Shown: positions 1-7,967 of the stretch, piece after piece | Layout of the letters: each line of letters begins with the position of its first letter | Position numbering within the stretch: the stretch's first letter is position 1 | Assembly: GCA_036504075.1 (NCBI GenBank) | Contig: DASXVX010000094.1 | Coordinates: forward strand, 4,598-68,597 | Reading direction: 5' to 3' | Source: DASXVX01 sp036504075 | Lineage (GTDB): Bacteria; Bacillota; Sulfobacillia; Symbiobacteriales; Symbiobacteriaceae | Length of the DNA stretch: 64,000 bases | Notes under the pieces: model-generated | What the model was told of the DNA's origin: nothing | Database searches by the model: none | What the model saw: the letters and a program-made list of their open reading frames with translations, nothing else | Translations under genes and position numbers: made by a program

Positions 1-424
1 GGGCGCCGCGAACAAGACGGCGCTGGAGGCACTGGTAGCGGGCGGGGCGGAACCGGGGTTGCTGGCGTATGCCAGCGGGCGGCCCGTGGGCTGGGTGGCG
101 CTGGCGCCCCGGGAGGTTTACGTGCGGCTGGAGCGCTCCAAGACGCTGAAGCGGGTGGACGACGAGCCGGTCTGGTCGATCTCCTGCCTGTTCGTGGCCA
201 AGCCGTTCCGGCGGAAGGGCGTCAGCGTGGCCTTGCTGCGTGCCGCATGCGCCTATGCCGAGTCCCACGGGGCGCACATTGTCGAGGGCTACCCGACCGA
301 GCCGAACCAGGCGCTGCCGGACCCCTTCGTGTGGACGGGCCTGGCCTCTGCATTCCGGCAGGCCGGGTTCATGGAAGTGCTGCGGCGGTCGCAAACCCGG
401 CCGATCATGCGGGCTTTCGTCTGA
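1..424 (+). CDS. GNAT family N-acetyltransferase, 5' partial
   Basis: The reading frame is open from the window edge (frame starting at base 2), so the N-terminus lies upstream; about 140 residues are visible. They show the GNAT core: GWVALAPRE (strand beta4 region), then SISCLFVAKPFRRKGVSVALL, the acetyl-CoA pyrophosphate-binding loop with the R/Q-x-x-G-x-G/A pattern as RRKGVS, then the C-terminal AFRQAGFMEVLRR beta-alpha unit. Family knowledge: transfer of an acetyl group from acetyl-CoA to an amine. The substrate cannot be told. The TTG at 59 could be read as a start but would remove the beginning of the fold, so I treat the gene as truncated by the window. A rho-independent terminator follows at 467-503. 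Confidence 0.8.
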   Translation, partial: GAANKTALEALVAGGAEPGLLAYASGRPVGWVALAPREVYVRLERSKTLKRVDDEPVWSISCLFVAKPFRRKGVSVALLRAACAYAESHGAHIVEGYPTEPNQALPDPFVWTGLASAFRQAGFMEVLRRSQTRPIMRAFV

Positions 425-466
425 GCAACTGCTGGAGGAGGAGGTCGCTTGCCCGGTTACCCGACG

Positions 467-503
467 AAAACCCCGCCATGTCCTTCCGGACCGGCGGGGT
501 TTT
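467..503 (+). terminator. Rho-independent terminator after GNAT gene
   Basis: The arms AAAACCCCGCC and GGCGGGGTTTT flank a 15-nt loop, with T residues in the descending arm. It lies 43 bases after the GNAT stop codon. Confidence 0.8.
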
Positions 504-637
504 GGCTACTGCAAATGCAGTTGTTATGTGGATTCAGGTGATTACGGGAAGCCACAGTAAAGCTAATTCAAACCTAAATACCAAAATAACGGATACGAAT
601 ACACTATTATACACATGATGATCTTCGTGCTATACTT

Positions 638-647
638 TGTCATGACA
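638..647. promoter_or_regulatory. Candidate GntR operator: perfect palindrome TGTCATGACA
   Basis: A perfect 10-bp palindrome sits directly after a TATACT hexamer (631-636) that could be a -10 box, 30 bp before the start of a GntR regulator, in an AT-rich stretch (540-660). Autoregulation through such dyads is common for GntR proteins. Its use here is inference. Confidence 0.35.
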
Positions 648-676
648 TTACGATAAATAGTTTTGGGGGTTAAGTA

Positions 677-1408
677 TTGTCGACGCTCAACCCAAGTTCA
701 CCTATCCCCCTCTACCACCAGTTCAAGATCCTGGTCGAACAAAAAATCGCGACCGGCGAGTGGCCGCCGGAATCGCCCATTCCCACGGAACTTACGCTGG
801 TTTCAGCTTATGGAATCAGTCGGACCCCCGTCCGTCAAGCGCTCGACGAGTTGGTTAACGAAGGCCGTATTTATCGCCAACGGGGCCGCGGCACTTTTGT
901 GGCACCGCCCAAACTGGTCCGGCCTTTGGCCCAGTTAACGGGCTTCGCTGAAGAGCTTGTGCTCATGGGCATGAAGCCGGTCATGACCATTCTGAAGCAC
1001 GGTCTGGTCCCTGCAGTCGCCCAGATCAGCAGGGCCCTCGGTCTGCCTCCGGGCGCATCGGTCCTACACATACGCCGGATTGTGTGCGTGGACGGCGTGC
1101 CGCTGTTTCTGGACGACGCGCACTTCCTCCCGGATCTGGCGCCCCGACTTCGCGCGGACGAGGTTCAACGACGGCCGATCTATCAGCTATTGGAAGCGGC
1201 CGGGCGGGTCCCGGCGGAGGGACAGCAAAGCCTCGCCGCCGTGACAATCTGCGGTGACAAAGCCGGGTTCCTGGGGGTACCGAGCGGGTCGCCCGGACTG
1301 GCCATTACCCGGGTGTCAAAGGACGAGTTCGGTGTCCCGCTGGAATATACGGAGGTCCTCTACCGCGGTGACCGGTTCAGTTACACCATTTCGCTCCAGC
1401 GCACGTAG
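677..1408 (+). CDS. GntR family transcriptional regulator (HutC/UTRA type)
   Basis: 243 residues, the usual size for the HutC subfamily. The N-terminus (about 8-75) is a GntR winged helix: PLYHQFKILVEQKI, then PTELTLVSAYGISRTPVRQAL and IYRQRGRGTFVA. The rest is a UTRA ligand-binding domain, with PPGASVLHIRRIVCVDGVPL in the middle and LEYTEVLYRGDRFSY near the C-terminus. I chose the TTG at 677 because GGGGG at 665-669 gives good spacing and the reading begins just before the conserved SPIPLYHQFK. It precedes the EPS operon by 150 bp and could regulate it or a distant sugar gene; the ligand is unknown. Substantially more AT-rich DNA lies upstream than inside the gene. Confidence 0.9.
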   Translation: MSTLNPSSPIPLYHQFKILVEQKIATGEWPPESPIPTELTLVSAYGISRTPVRQALDELVNEGRIYRQRGRGTFVAPPKLVRPLAQLTGFAEELVLMGMKPVMTILKHGLVPAVAQISRALGLPPGASVLHIRRIVCVDGVPLFLDDAHFLPDLAPRLRADEVQRRPIYQLLEAAGRVPAEGQQSLAAVTICGDKAGFLGVPSGSPGLAITRVSKDEFGVPLEYTEVLYRGDRFSYTISLQRT

Positions 1409-1427
1409 CCTGCAAGGGGTCGCAACA

Positions 1428-1457
1428 TTGCAGAAAAATTCCAAAGCATTGCATAAA
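1428..1457 (+). promoter_or_regulatory. Possible promoter of the EPS operon
   Basis: TTGCAG (1428-1433) and CATAAA (1452-1457) are 18 bp apart in an AT-rich gap between the GntR gene and cpsB. An ATTGCA hexamer occurs twice (1427-1432 and 1448-1453), overlapping both boxes, so it may be an operator half-site. The match to the sigma-A consensus is only moderate. Confidence 0.35.
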
Positions 1458-1557
1458 ACACCTTATATTCAATCTAAGTTGTCGTGATAAAAAGCTCAGG
1501 ACGTGACCAGAACTCATCAGCGTCGCAGCCACACTTCGCAACAAGGACGGCACTCTC

Positions 1558-2244
1558 ATGATCGATCTTCACGCACATGTACTACCCGGCATCGACGATG
1601 GTCCGGCCACGATGGAGGACGCCCTGGCGCTGTTGCGCGCCCTGCGTGATCAGGGCGTTCGGACCGTGGTGGCGGGTGCACACGCGCTGGACGGAAAATA
1701 TGACGCTGCCTGCGAGGCGGTCTTGCTGGCCGTCGGGCAGGTGAACGAGGCGCTTCAGGCGACCGGGGTCGCCATCGAGGTGCTCCCCGGAATGGAGCTC
1801 TTCCTGGGCTTTGACGTCCTGAGAGCGCTTAAGACCGGTCGTGCCATGGGGCTGAATCGCTCCAAGTACGTGCTGGTTGAACTGCCGGCCAGGGAGTATC
1901 CCATGTACACGGAACGGGCGCTGTTCGAGCTGATGATCGCCGGGTATCGCCCCATTCTGAATCATCCGGAACGCAACCTGGGAATTCAGCGGAATCCCGA
2001 CCTGATGCGGCGGTTGGCCGAAAATGGGGTCCTGGCCTTCGTGACGGCGTCCAGCCTTGTGGGGCGCATGGGCACGGCGGCTCAGACTGTGGGACAGGCT
2101 TTTGTACAGGAGCGAGTTGCGACGATGATTGTCAGCGATGCCCATAACCTTGGTCACCGGGCGCCGCTCCTGCGTGAGGGGCTGGAGGTCGCCCGCACGC
2201 TGGGCAAAGCGGATCAGTCACCCGAGGCGCTGGTTCTAAATTAG
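1558..2244 (+). CDS. CpsB/CapC-type protein tyrosine phosphatase (PHP fold)
   Basis: 228 residues. The start MIDLHAHVLPGIDDGPATME is the metal-binding PHP signature (Asp3, His5, His7). Further metal ligands appear in GMELFL, NHPERN and the C-terminal SDAHNLGHR. Family knowledge: Mn-dependent dephosphorylation of the tyrosine-rich tail of the bacterial tyrosine kinase that controls capsule/EPS assembly (CpsB, YwqE). The partner kinase is encoded four genes further along (3814-4530). It is slightly shorter than the usual 240-255 residues. The typical ATPHH after the first strand is replaced by AGAHALDG, so one metal ligand region is atypical. First gene of the EPS operon; ATG at 1558 preceded by AAGGACGG. 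Confidence 0.9.
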   Translation: MIDLHAHVLPGIDDGPATMEDALALLRALRDQGVRTVVAGAHALDGKYDAACEAVLLAVGQVNEALQATGVAIEVLPGMELFLGFDVLRALKTGRAMGLNRSKYVLVELPAREYPMYTERALFELMIAGYRPILNHPERNLGIQRNPDLMRRLAENGVLAFVTASSLVGRMGTAAQTVGQAFVQERVATMIVSDAHNLGHRAPLLREGLEVARTLGKADQSPEALVLN

Positions 2245-2311
2245 GCTTTCCTGCAGCCCAACTGCGGGAAGATATGTCCCTGGAGTCTGCAAATTGAGGA
2301 GGGAAGCATGA

Positions 2312-2980
2312 GTGCAAAGGACTCATAAGTGGTCGGCTTTGATTGTTGCAGGGGCTCTGTTGGTAGGTGTTGCTGGAACAGCCCTGGCCGCAACCGTTCC
2401 GGGTGCGGTTTACGGCGATGCTCAGGCTCAGGGTATAAACAAGCCGGCCGAAGAGATCAAGCAGGATCTGGTCAAGGCGGGAATCGTGGACGTCAAGCCG
2501 ACCGACTGGGCGGCCGGTTCCCTGATGGTCTCCGTACAAGCCGGGCTTCTGAAGCCCGACCAGACCGGTCACCTGAACCCGAAGGGCAGCGTCTCGAAGA
2601 ATGAAGGCATTGCCGTCTTTGCCAAGGTTTTGGGTGTCGCCGGCAAGACTGACGACGATGCGACTGCGGCCAAGAAGGCGAAGGACGCGGGCCTGGTCGG
2701 GAACACCACCGCTCCGGATAAGGACATGACCCGCCTCGACGTCGCCAAGTTGCTGGCAACTGCCCTGGGCGTGGTCCCCCGGCCGTTCGTGACGCCATCG
2801 ACGTATCCGTTCAACGACTTCATCCGGGTCTCCGCGGATGATGCCGCACTATTGGCGGCGCTCTATGACATGGGCATTTTCAAGGGTTTTGAAGATCATA
2901 CCTTCCGCCCGGACGGTGTGCTCACCAAGGCCCAAATCGCCATCCTGATCGATCGGATTCTCGGCGCCCAGGCGCGCTAA
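2312..2980 (+). CDS. SLH-domain secreted protein of the EPS operon
   Basis: 222 residues with a signal peptide (HKWSALIVAGALLVGVAGTALAA) and two SLH-like repeats, about 55-110 and 165-220; the second, FNDFIRVSADDAALLAALYDMGIFKGFEDHTFRPDGVLTKAQIAIL in part, is canonical. SLH repeats normally bind pyruvylated secondary cell-wall polymer, so the protein is probably wall-attached. Start choice matters. An ATG at 2308 sits only 3 nt after the GAGGAGGGA site and opens a 6-codon dead end. The GTG at 2312 is 7 nt from it and opens the full gene, so GTG is the start. It sits between the EPS phosphatase and Wzz, which suggests a role at the cell surface during EPS export or attachment (inference). Confidence 0.85.
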   Translation: MQRTHKWSALIVAGALLVGVAGTALAATVPGAVYGDAQAQGINKPAEEIKQDLVKAGIVDVKPTDWAAGSLMVSVQAGLLKPDQTGHLNPKGSVSKNEGIAVFAKVLGVAGKTDDDATAAKKAKDAGLVGNTTAPDKDMTRLDVAKLLATALGVVPRPFVTPSTYPFNDFIRVSADDAALLAALYDMGIFKGFEDHTFRPDGVLTKAQIAILIDRILGAQAR

Positions 2981-3070
2981 AGCTCGGATTTTCCGGTACC
3001 ACGAAGTGCGGCAGGGACCCGACTGAAGTTGGGTCTCTGCCAAACGCCCCATCACGGGAGGCAGGGTAAC

Positions 3071-3817
3071 ATGGATCAACCGGAACTCGATTTACGCGAA
3101 CTTCTACACATATTGCGCCGGCGTCTCTGGCTCATCGTGACCGTACCTGTCGTGGCAGCCGTGGTGGCCGGCGCTATTAGTGTTTTCGTGTTGCAGCCGG
3201 TCTACAGCGCCTCGACAACCCTTTGGGTGATCAAGGACAACACTACGGGCCAGGTCAACTATAACGATGTGCTCATGAGCCAAAACCTGACGAAGACGTA
3301 TGCCGAGGTCGCCAAGAGCCGCACCGTTCTGGCCGGTGCCTTGAAAGGCTCACACGCTGCAACGGACTTGACCGTGGAGCAGTTGCAGAAAAAGCTGACC
3401 GTAACGGCGGTGCGTGACACCCAGATTCTCTCCTTCTCGGTGGAAGACCGCGATCCCGTCCTGGCCACGAAGCTGGCGGACGGCGTGGCGGAGTCCTTCA
3501 AGCAAGAGATTGTCGGCTTCATGAAGGTTGAGAACGTGAAGATCGTCGACGAGGCGCTGGTCCCGACCTTGCCCGTAAGCCCCCGGAAAACGATGAACGT
3601 AGCCATCGCTTTCGTATTGGGCGCGCTGGCAGCGGTGGGCACCGCATTCCTGCTGGAGCTACTGGATACGTCGATCAAGACGCCGGACGATGTCACCCGC
3701 CACCTTGGGCTCCCGGTATTGGGCACCATCCCCGTATTTGAGGGCGATTCGACGGAGCCGGCTCACCGGCGCTCCCGAGCCCATCCCAAACAGAGCGCAA
3801 TGGTGGTGGAGAAATGA
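3071..3817 (+). CDS. Wzz-type chain length determinant / BY-kinase membrane adaptor
   Basis: 248 residues from ATG 3071, which follows GGGAGGCAGGG; the frame stays open further upstream but without a better start. Wzz domain: LDLRELLHILRRRLWLIV leads into TM1 (about residues 18-40), then an extracytoplasmic coiled region. A proline-rich stretch, VPTLPVSPRK, comes just before TM2 (about 178-200), as in CapA/YwqC proteins. The cytoplasmic C-terminus (LLDTSIKTPDDVTRHLGLPVLGTIP) is the segment that activates a separate BY-kinase. Its stop overlaps the start of the kinase gene by 4 bases (ATGA), which implies translational coupling. It controls EPS chain length and export with the kinase. Confidence 0.92.
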   Translation: MDQPELDLRELLHILRRRLWLIVTVPVVAAVVAGAISVFVLQPVYSASTTLWVIKDNTTGQVNYNDVLMSQNLTKTYAEVAKSRTVLAGALKGSHAATDLTVEQLQKKLTVTAVRDTQILSFSVEDRDPVLATKLADGVAESFKQEIVGFMKVENVKIVDEALVPTLPVSPRKTMNVAIAFVLGALAAVGTAFLLELLDTSIKTPDDVTRHLGLPVLGTIPVFEGDSTEPAHRRSRAHPKQSAMVVEK

Positions 3818-4530
3818 AAGCAACCATATCGGGCCCTTCCAATATGGTCATTACAAGCCGGGACCCCGGGGCCGCAGCGTCGGAAGCGTTCCGGGTTCTG
3901 CGGACAAACCTCCAGTTCATGGGGCTGGACAAGCCGCTCAAGTCCATCGTCGTCACCAGCGCCACGCCGGGTGAGGGCAAGACCACCACAGTGGTGAATC
4001 TGGCGGTGGCATTCGCCCAAACCGGCGCCAGGGTCTGTCTGGTAGATGCCGACTTGCGTCGGCCCAGGGTCGCCAAGAGCCTGGGTATCCCTAACTGGTC
4101 TGGGCTTACCACGGCGTTGGTCAACAAGGAGAGCCCGGCAGGGTATTTCCAGAGCACGATGGAACCGGGGCTTTCCGCTCTGACCAGCGGGCCGATTCCG
4201 CCAAATCCGGCGGAATTGCTTGGTTCCAGCCGGATGACAACCCTGCTCGCAGAGTTGGAGGAGCGGTTTGACATTGTGCTGGTGGACAGCCCGCCGGTAC
4301 TGGCTGTCACGGATGCCGCCGTGCTCGCGCCCAAAGTGGGTGGAGTGGTGCTGGTGACACGAGCCGGCGTTGTCGGCCGGCACCAGGCCCTCCGGGCGAA
4401 GGAGGCGCTGGAAGCGGTCAAGGCAAACGTTCTGGGCGTGGTGCTGTCGGCCGTTACAGCCGAAGGCCGCGACGGCTATTATTACTACTACTATCAGTCC
4501 GGCGATACCGATCGGGCCGCACGCAAGTAA
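3814..4530 (+). CDS. Bacterial tyrosine (BY) kinase, CpsD/CapB/YwqD type
   Basis: 238 residues. Walker A at about 49-58 (SATPGEGKTTT), Walker A' at about 74-85 (VCLVDADLRRPR) and Walker B VLVDSPP define the BY-kinase P-loop fold. Near the C-terminus six consecutive tyrosines (about 222-227) form the autophosphorylation cluster. The cytoplasmic ATPase needs the adaptor encoded directly upstream, with which it overlaps by 4 bases. Phosphorylation cycles, reversed by the CpsB phosphatase at 1558, set EPS polymer length. Known targets of such kinases include UDP-glucose dehydrogenase, which is also encoded in this operon (6601). Confidence 0.95.
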   Translation: MKATISGPSNMVITSRDPGAAASEAFRVLRTNLQFMGLDKPLKSIVVTSATPGEGKTTTVVNLAVAFAQTGARVCLVDADLRRPRVAKSLGIPNWSGLTTALVNKESPAGYFQSTMEPGLSALTSGPIPPNPAELLGSSRMTTLLAELEERFDIVLVDSPPVLAVTDAAVLAPKVGGVVLVTRAGVVGRHQALRAKEALEAVKANVLGVVLSAVTAEGRDGYYYYYYQSGDTDRAARK

Positions 4531-4559
4531 GGAACAACCCACGAAGGGAGTCGGCAGTG

Positions 4560-5462
4560 ATGCGCGTACGCAAGGCAGTCATTCCCGCCGCCGGGTGGGG
4601 GACTCGGTTCTTACCTGCCACAAAGGCGCAACCCAAGGAGATGCTTCCCCTTGTGGATACGCCCATCATCCAATTCGTCGTTGAAGAAGCCATTGCGTCG
4701 GGCATTGAGGACATTCTCATCATTACCGGTCGCGGCAAGCGAGCCATCGAGGATCACTTTGATCGGTCGGTGGAGCTGGAGACCTTTCTGACCAGGAACC
4801 GCAAGGAGGGGCTGCTTTCCAGCGTCAAAGACCTGGGAAACATGGCTGACATTCACTTCGTGCGGCAGAAGGAGCAACTCGGCCTGGGCCATGCCATTCT
4901 GCAGGCCCGCCAGCACGTGGGCGACGAGCCGTTTGCCGTATTGCTGGGGGATGAGATTTTCGTAGGCGCCCCCCCGTGTCTGGGGCAACTGATGGATGTT
5001 CACGAGGGGTTGGGCGGCGGCTCCGTGGTCGGCGTGCAGGAAGTGGTCTGGGAAGATGTGAGCCGGTATGGCGTTATTCGACCGCAACAAATCCGGGACC
5101 GGTTCTACCGGGCCCTGGACCTGGTGGAGAAGCCGGCGCGGCATGAGGCGCCGTCCAACCTGGCGATTATCGGTCGGTATGTGCTGGATCCGGCCATTTT
5201 CGAAGTGCTGGCCGAAACGCAGCCGGGGCGGAACGGGGAGATTCAGCTGACCGATGGGCTCCGGCAGTTGAACGGGAGCGCACCGGTATATGCCTACTAC
5301 CCCGACACCAGGCGGTATGACGTTGGCGAGAAGCTCGGGTACCTGAAGGCCACCATTGAACTGGCTCTGGAACGGTCGGAACTAACGGAAGAGTTTGGGG
5401 ACTACCTGGAGGAGCTGGTAGGGGGTCGAAAGAGGGCCCAACTACGGCTGGCAAGGGGCTGA
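4560..5462 (+). CDS. galU: UTP--glucose-1-phosphate uridylyltransferase
   Basis: 300 residues. Nucleotidyltransferase signature at the N-terminus (AVIPAAGWGTRFLPATKAQP with KEMLP), then LLGDEIF, and VEKPARHEAPSN around the sugar-phosphate site. It makes UDP-glucose from glucose-1-phosphate and UTP in the cytoplasm. UDP-glucose feeds the dehydrogenase at 6601. I use ATG 4560; an in-frame GTG at 4557 directly before it is equally compatible with the GAAGGGAG site at 4543-4550. Confidence 0.95.
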   Translation: MRVRKAVIPAAGWGTRFLPATKAQPKEMLPLVDTPIIQFVVEEAIASGIEDILIITGRGKRAIEDHFDRSVELETFLTRNRKEGLLSSVKDLGNMADIHFVRQKEQLGLGHAILQARQHVGDEPFAVLLGDEIFVGAPPCLGQLMDVHEGLGGGSVVGVQEVVWEDVSRYGVIRPQQIRDRFYRALDLVEKPARHEAPSNLAIIGRYVLDPAIFEVLAETQPGRNGEIQLTDGLRQLNGSAPVYAYYPDTRRYDVGEKLGYLKATIELALERSELTEEFGDYLEELVGGRKRAQLRLARG

Positions 5463-5467
5463 CGAAA

Positions 5468-6583
5468 TTGGGCGTTGCAGCGGTAATTATGGCCGGCGGC
5501 CGGGGCGAACGATTCTGGCCCAGCAGCCGGGAGGACCTGCCTAAGCAGTTTTTGGCCTTCGATGGCGAGCGGACGCTGCTTCAGCGGACGGTCGACCGGC
5601 TGACCGGAATCGCCGCATCGGGTGATGTCTGGATCGTAACCCGTGAAGATTTCGCAGGACTGGTCTCCGAGCAGGTGCCTGCCGTGCCCGCAAGGCAGGT
5701 ACTCCTGGAGCCTCAGGGGCGGGACACCGCCCCGTGCCTGGCGCTGGCCGCACTTCATATTTCCAAGGTGGATCCAGACGCCGTCATGTTGGTTCTGCCG
5801 GCCGATCACCTGATCCTGCAGGCGGAGCGGTTCCGGGAAGCGCTCGCAGCAGCTATTTCGGTGGCTGCCAGCGGCGATCATCTGGTGACATTCGGTGTCC
5901 GTCCCACCCGCCCGGAGACCGGTTACGGCTACATCAAAATTGGCGCACTCAACGGCATGAACGGACTTCATGAAGTCTATAAAATCGCTGCGTTTACAGA
6001 AAAACCGCCAAGGGAGCAGGCTATGGCCTACATCCAGGAGGGCGGCCATTTTTGGAACAGCGGTATTTTCATTTGGAAGGTATCCAGCATCCTGCGGGCG
6101 CTGCAGGGGCACTTGCCGGCACTCATGGAGGCGCTGAAACCGCTGGCTGCGGCGATTGGCACCGCCTGCGAGCAGGAAGTTCTCAGGCGGGTTTACCCGC
6201 TTCTGCCCAAGACTTCTATCGACTATGGGGTCATGGAGCGGGCGGAGAACACCGTGGTGATCCCGGTCGATTTCGGCTGGGATGACCTGGGTACCTGGGC
6301 GGCCCTCGAGCGAGTGGCTTTGCCCGACCTGGACGGTAACATCATCCGCGGGCGGGTATTGGCTGTGGATACCAAGAACAGCGTGATTCAGAGCGCGAAA
6401 AACCGCCTTCTGGTCACCTTTGGGCTTTCAAATATAGTCGTGGTCGATAGCGAGGATGCCGTCCTGGTGGCGGACAAGTCCCGAGTGTCCGACTTGAAAG
6501 CCGTTGTAGGACGGCTGGAGGCCGAGGGCCTGGAGCAGCATCTGCGCAGGCCCCGCATCGGGCGCCCGGTGGAAGAACGATAG
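5468..6583 (+). CDS. manC: Mannose-1-phosphate guanylyltransferase
   Basis: 371 residues: the transferase-only form, lacking the C-terminal isomerase of the bifunctional 470-residue enzymes. Signature AAVIMAGGRGERFWPSSRED with KQF; LPADHLIL; ETGYGYIKIG; FTEKP; FWNSGIFIWK; TSIDYGVMER. It makes GDP-mannose from mannose-1-phosphate and GTP. GDP-mannose is the substrate of the dehydratase at 21120 and of mannosyltransferases. The TTG at 5468 is five bases after the galU stop and follows AAGGGG; the next in-frame ATG (5489) would cut into the nucleotide-binding loop, so TTG is preferred. Confidence 0.93.
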   Translation: MGVAAVIMAGGRGERFWPSSREDLPKQFLAFDGERTLLQRTVDRLTGIAASGDVWIVTREDFAGLVSEQVPAVPARQVLLEPQGRDTAPCLALAALHISKVDPDAVMLVLPADHLILQAERFREALAAAISVAASGDHLVTFGVRPTRPETGYGYIKIGALNGMNGLHEVYKIAAFTEKPPREQAMAYIQEGGHFWNSGIFIWKVSSILRALQGHLPALMEALKPLAAAIGTACEQEVLRRVYPLLPKTSIDYGVMERAENTVVIPVDFGWDDLGTWAALERVALPDLDGNIIRGRVLAVDTKNSVIQSAKNRLLVTFGLSNIVVVDSEDAVLVADKSRVSDLKAVVGRLEAEGLEQHLRRPRIGRPVEER

Positions 6584-6600
6584 TCCGGGGGGGGACCGCA

Positions 6601-7947
6601 GTGAACATCGCAGTCGTTGGCACAGGTTACGTCGGCCTCGTCTCGGGCGCCTGCTTTGCGGAAGTGGGACACAACGTGGTCTGCATGGACCGTGATCAGG
6701 CGAAAATCGCGTTCCTCAAGCAGGGCGGCATTCCAATTTATGAAGAGGGCCTGGAGCCAATCGTGTTCCGCAACGTGGCGGCGAGCCGCTTGCGGTTTAC
6801 TGATAGCTTGGCGGACGCGCTTAAGGGGGCCGAAGTGGTCTTCCTGGCCATCGGTACTCCGCAAGGAGAAGATGGTTCGGCCGACCTCTCCATGGTTCTC
6901 CAAGCGTCGGAGCAGATCGGCGCGTCCATGACAGCGTCGCTCATTCTCGTGCAGAAGTCGACCTGTCCCGTGGGTACGGCCCGAGAACTCGATGGGCGAG
7001 TGCGCCGGGGGCAGGAGGCTCGCGGTGTGGAGATCCCCTTTAGCGTGGTCTCTAACCCCGAGTTTCTGCGAGAGGGAAACGCAGTGCGGGACTTTATGGC
7101 ACCTGACCGGGTCGTGATTGGCGCCGATGATGAGGGGGCTGGCCGACGAATTGCTTCTCTTTACGAGAAGATCGCACCGCCCGAGCGGGTTCTTGTTATG
7201 GACCGGGCTTCGGCGGAACTGACGAAGTATGCGGCCAACGCCTTCCTGGCGACCAAGATCTCCTTTATTAACGATATTGCCAACCTGTGCGAGCTTCTGG
7301 GAGCCGACGTGGAGAATGTGCGCCGCGGCATCGGCAGCGATACACGTATCGGCCCGGCCTTCCTCGCCGCCGGCATCGGCTATGGTGGTTCCTGCTTCCC
7401 GAAAGACGTAACGGCGCTGGTGAAAACCAGCACCGACCATGCCTGCACCCTCCGCATTGTGGAGGCCGCGGAAGGGGTCAACCGAGACCAGTGGAAGCGT
7501 CAGGTGGCAAAGGTGGTCAGCTACTTCGGCGGATCGCTGGCGGGTCGGCGGATGGCCATACTGGGTGTGGCCTTCAAGCCGGGTACCGATGATATGCGGG
7601 AGGCCCCCGCGATTGCCGTTACCCATGATTTGATTGAGTACGGCGCTGAAGTGTGGGCCTACGATCCCATCGCCATGGACAACGCCCGCTTGGTCATGGA
7701 CGCACGGGTTCAGTATGCGACCAATTTGGCTAATTGCCTGGCGCAGGCCGACGCCGTGATTCTGATGACCGAATGGCCCGAGTTTAGGGACATGGACCTC
7801 GCTGCGGTGGGCGCTTCGGTAAAGCGGCGGGTACTGTTTGATTTCCGGAACGCGATTGTGCCTGCCAACGCGGCTGCTGCGGGCTTCGAGTACTTCGGTG
7901 TCGGTCGGGCAGCGGGAGCGAGCGCACTGGCGATGGCCGGCCAATAG
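6601..7947 (+). CDS. ugd: UDP-glucose 6-dehydrogenase
   Basis: 448 residues, the normal length. NAD-binding start NIAVVGTGYVGLVSGACFAE; STCPVGTAREL; KYAANAFLATKISFIND; catalytic Cys265 in GGSCFPKD; C-terminal half with AFKPGTDDMREAPA. It oxidises UDP-glucose to UDP-glucuronate with 2 NAD+, using the product of GalU (4560) and supplying the decarboxylase directly downstream. GTG start at 6601, preceded by a run of Gs at 6587-6593. In other bacteria this enzyme is activated by BY-kinase phosphorylation; the kinase is in the same operon. Confidence 0.95.
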   Translation: MNIAVVGTGYVGLVSGACFAEVGHNVVCMDRDQAKIAFLKQGGIPIYEEGLEPIVFRNVAASRLRFTDSLADALKGAEVVFLAIGTPQGEDGSADLSMVLQASEQIGASMTASLILVQKSTCPVGTARELDGRVRRGQEARGVEIPFSVVSNPEFLREGNAVRDFMAPDRVVIGADDEGAGRRIASLYEKIAPPERVLVMDRASAELTKYAANAFLATKISFINDIANLCELLGADVENVRRGIGSDTRIGPAFLAAGIGYGGSCFPKDVTALVKTSTDHACTLRIVEAAEGVNRDQWKRQVAKVVSYFGGSLAGRRMAILGVAFKPGTDDMREAPAIAVTHDLIEYGAEVWAYDPIAMDNARLVMDARVQYATNLANCLAQADAVILMTEWPEFRDMDLAAVGASVKRRVLFDFRNAIVPANAAAAGFEYFGVGRAAGASALAMAGQ

Positions 7948-7967
7948 CAGGGAAGGGTGAATAACTC

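Noticed and set aside
2308..2328. ATG 2308 as start of the SLH gene or as a leader peptide
   Set aside because: Only 3 nt from the ribosome site and stops after six codons; GTG 2312 has correct spacing and the signal peptide.
6388..7944. 518-codon minus-strand frame opposite ugd
   Set aside because: Shadow frame of a high-GC gene; the plus strand has all motifs of UDP-glucose dehydrogenase.
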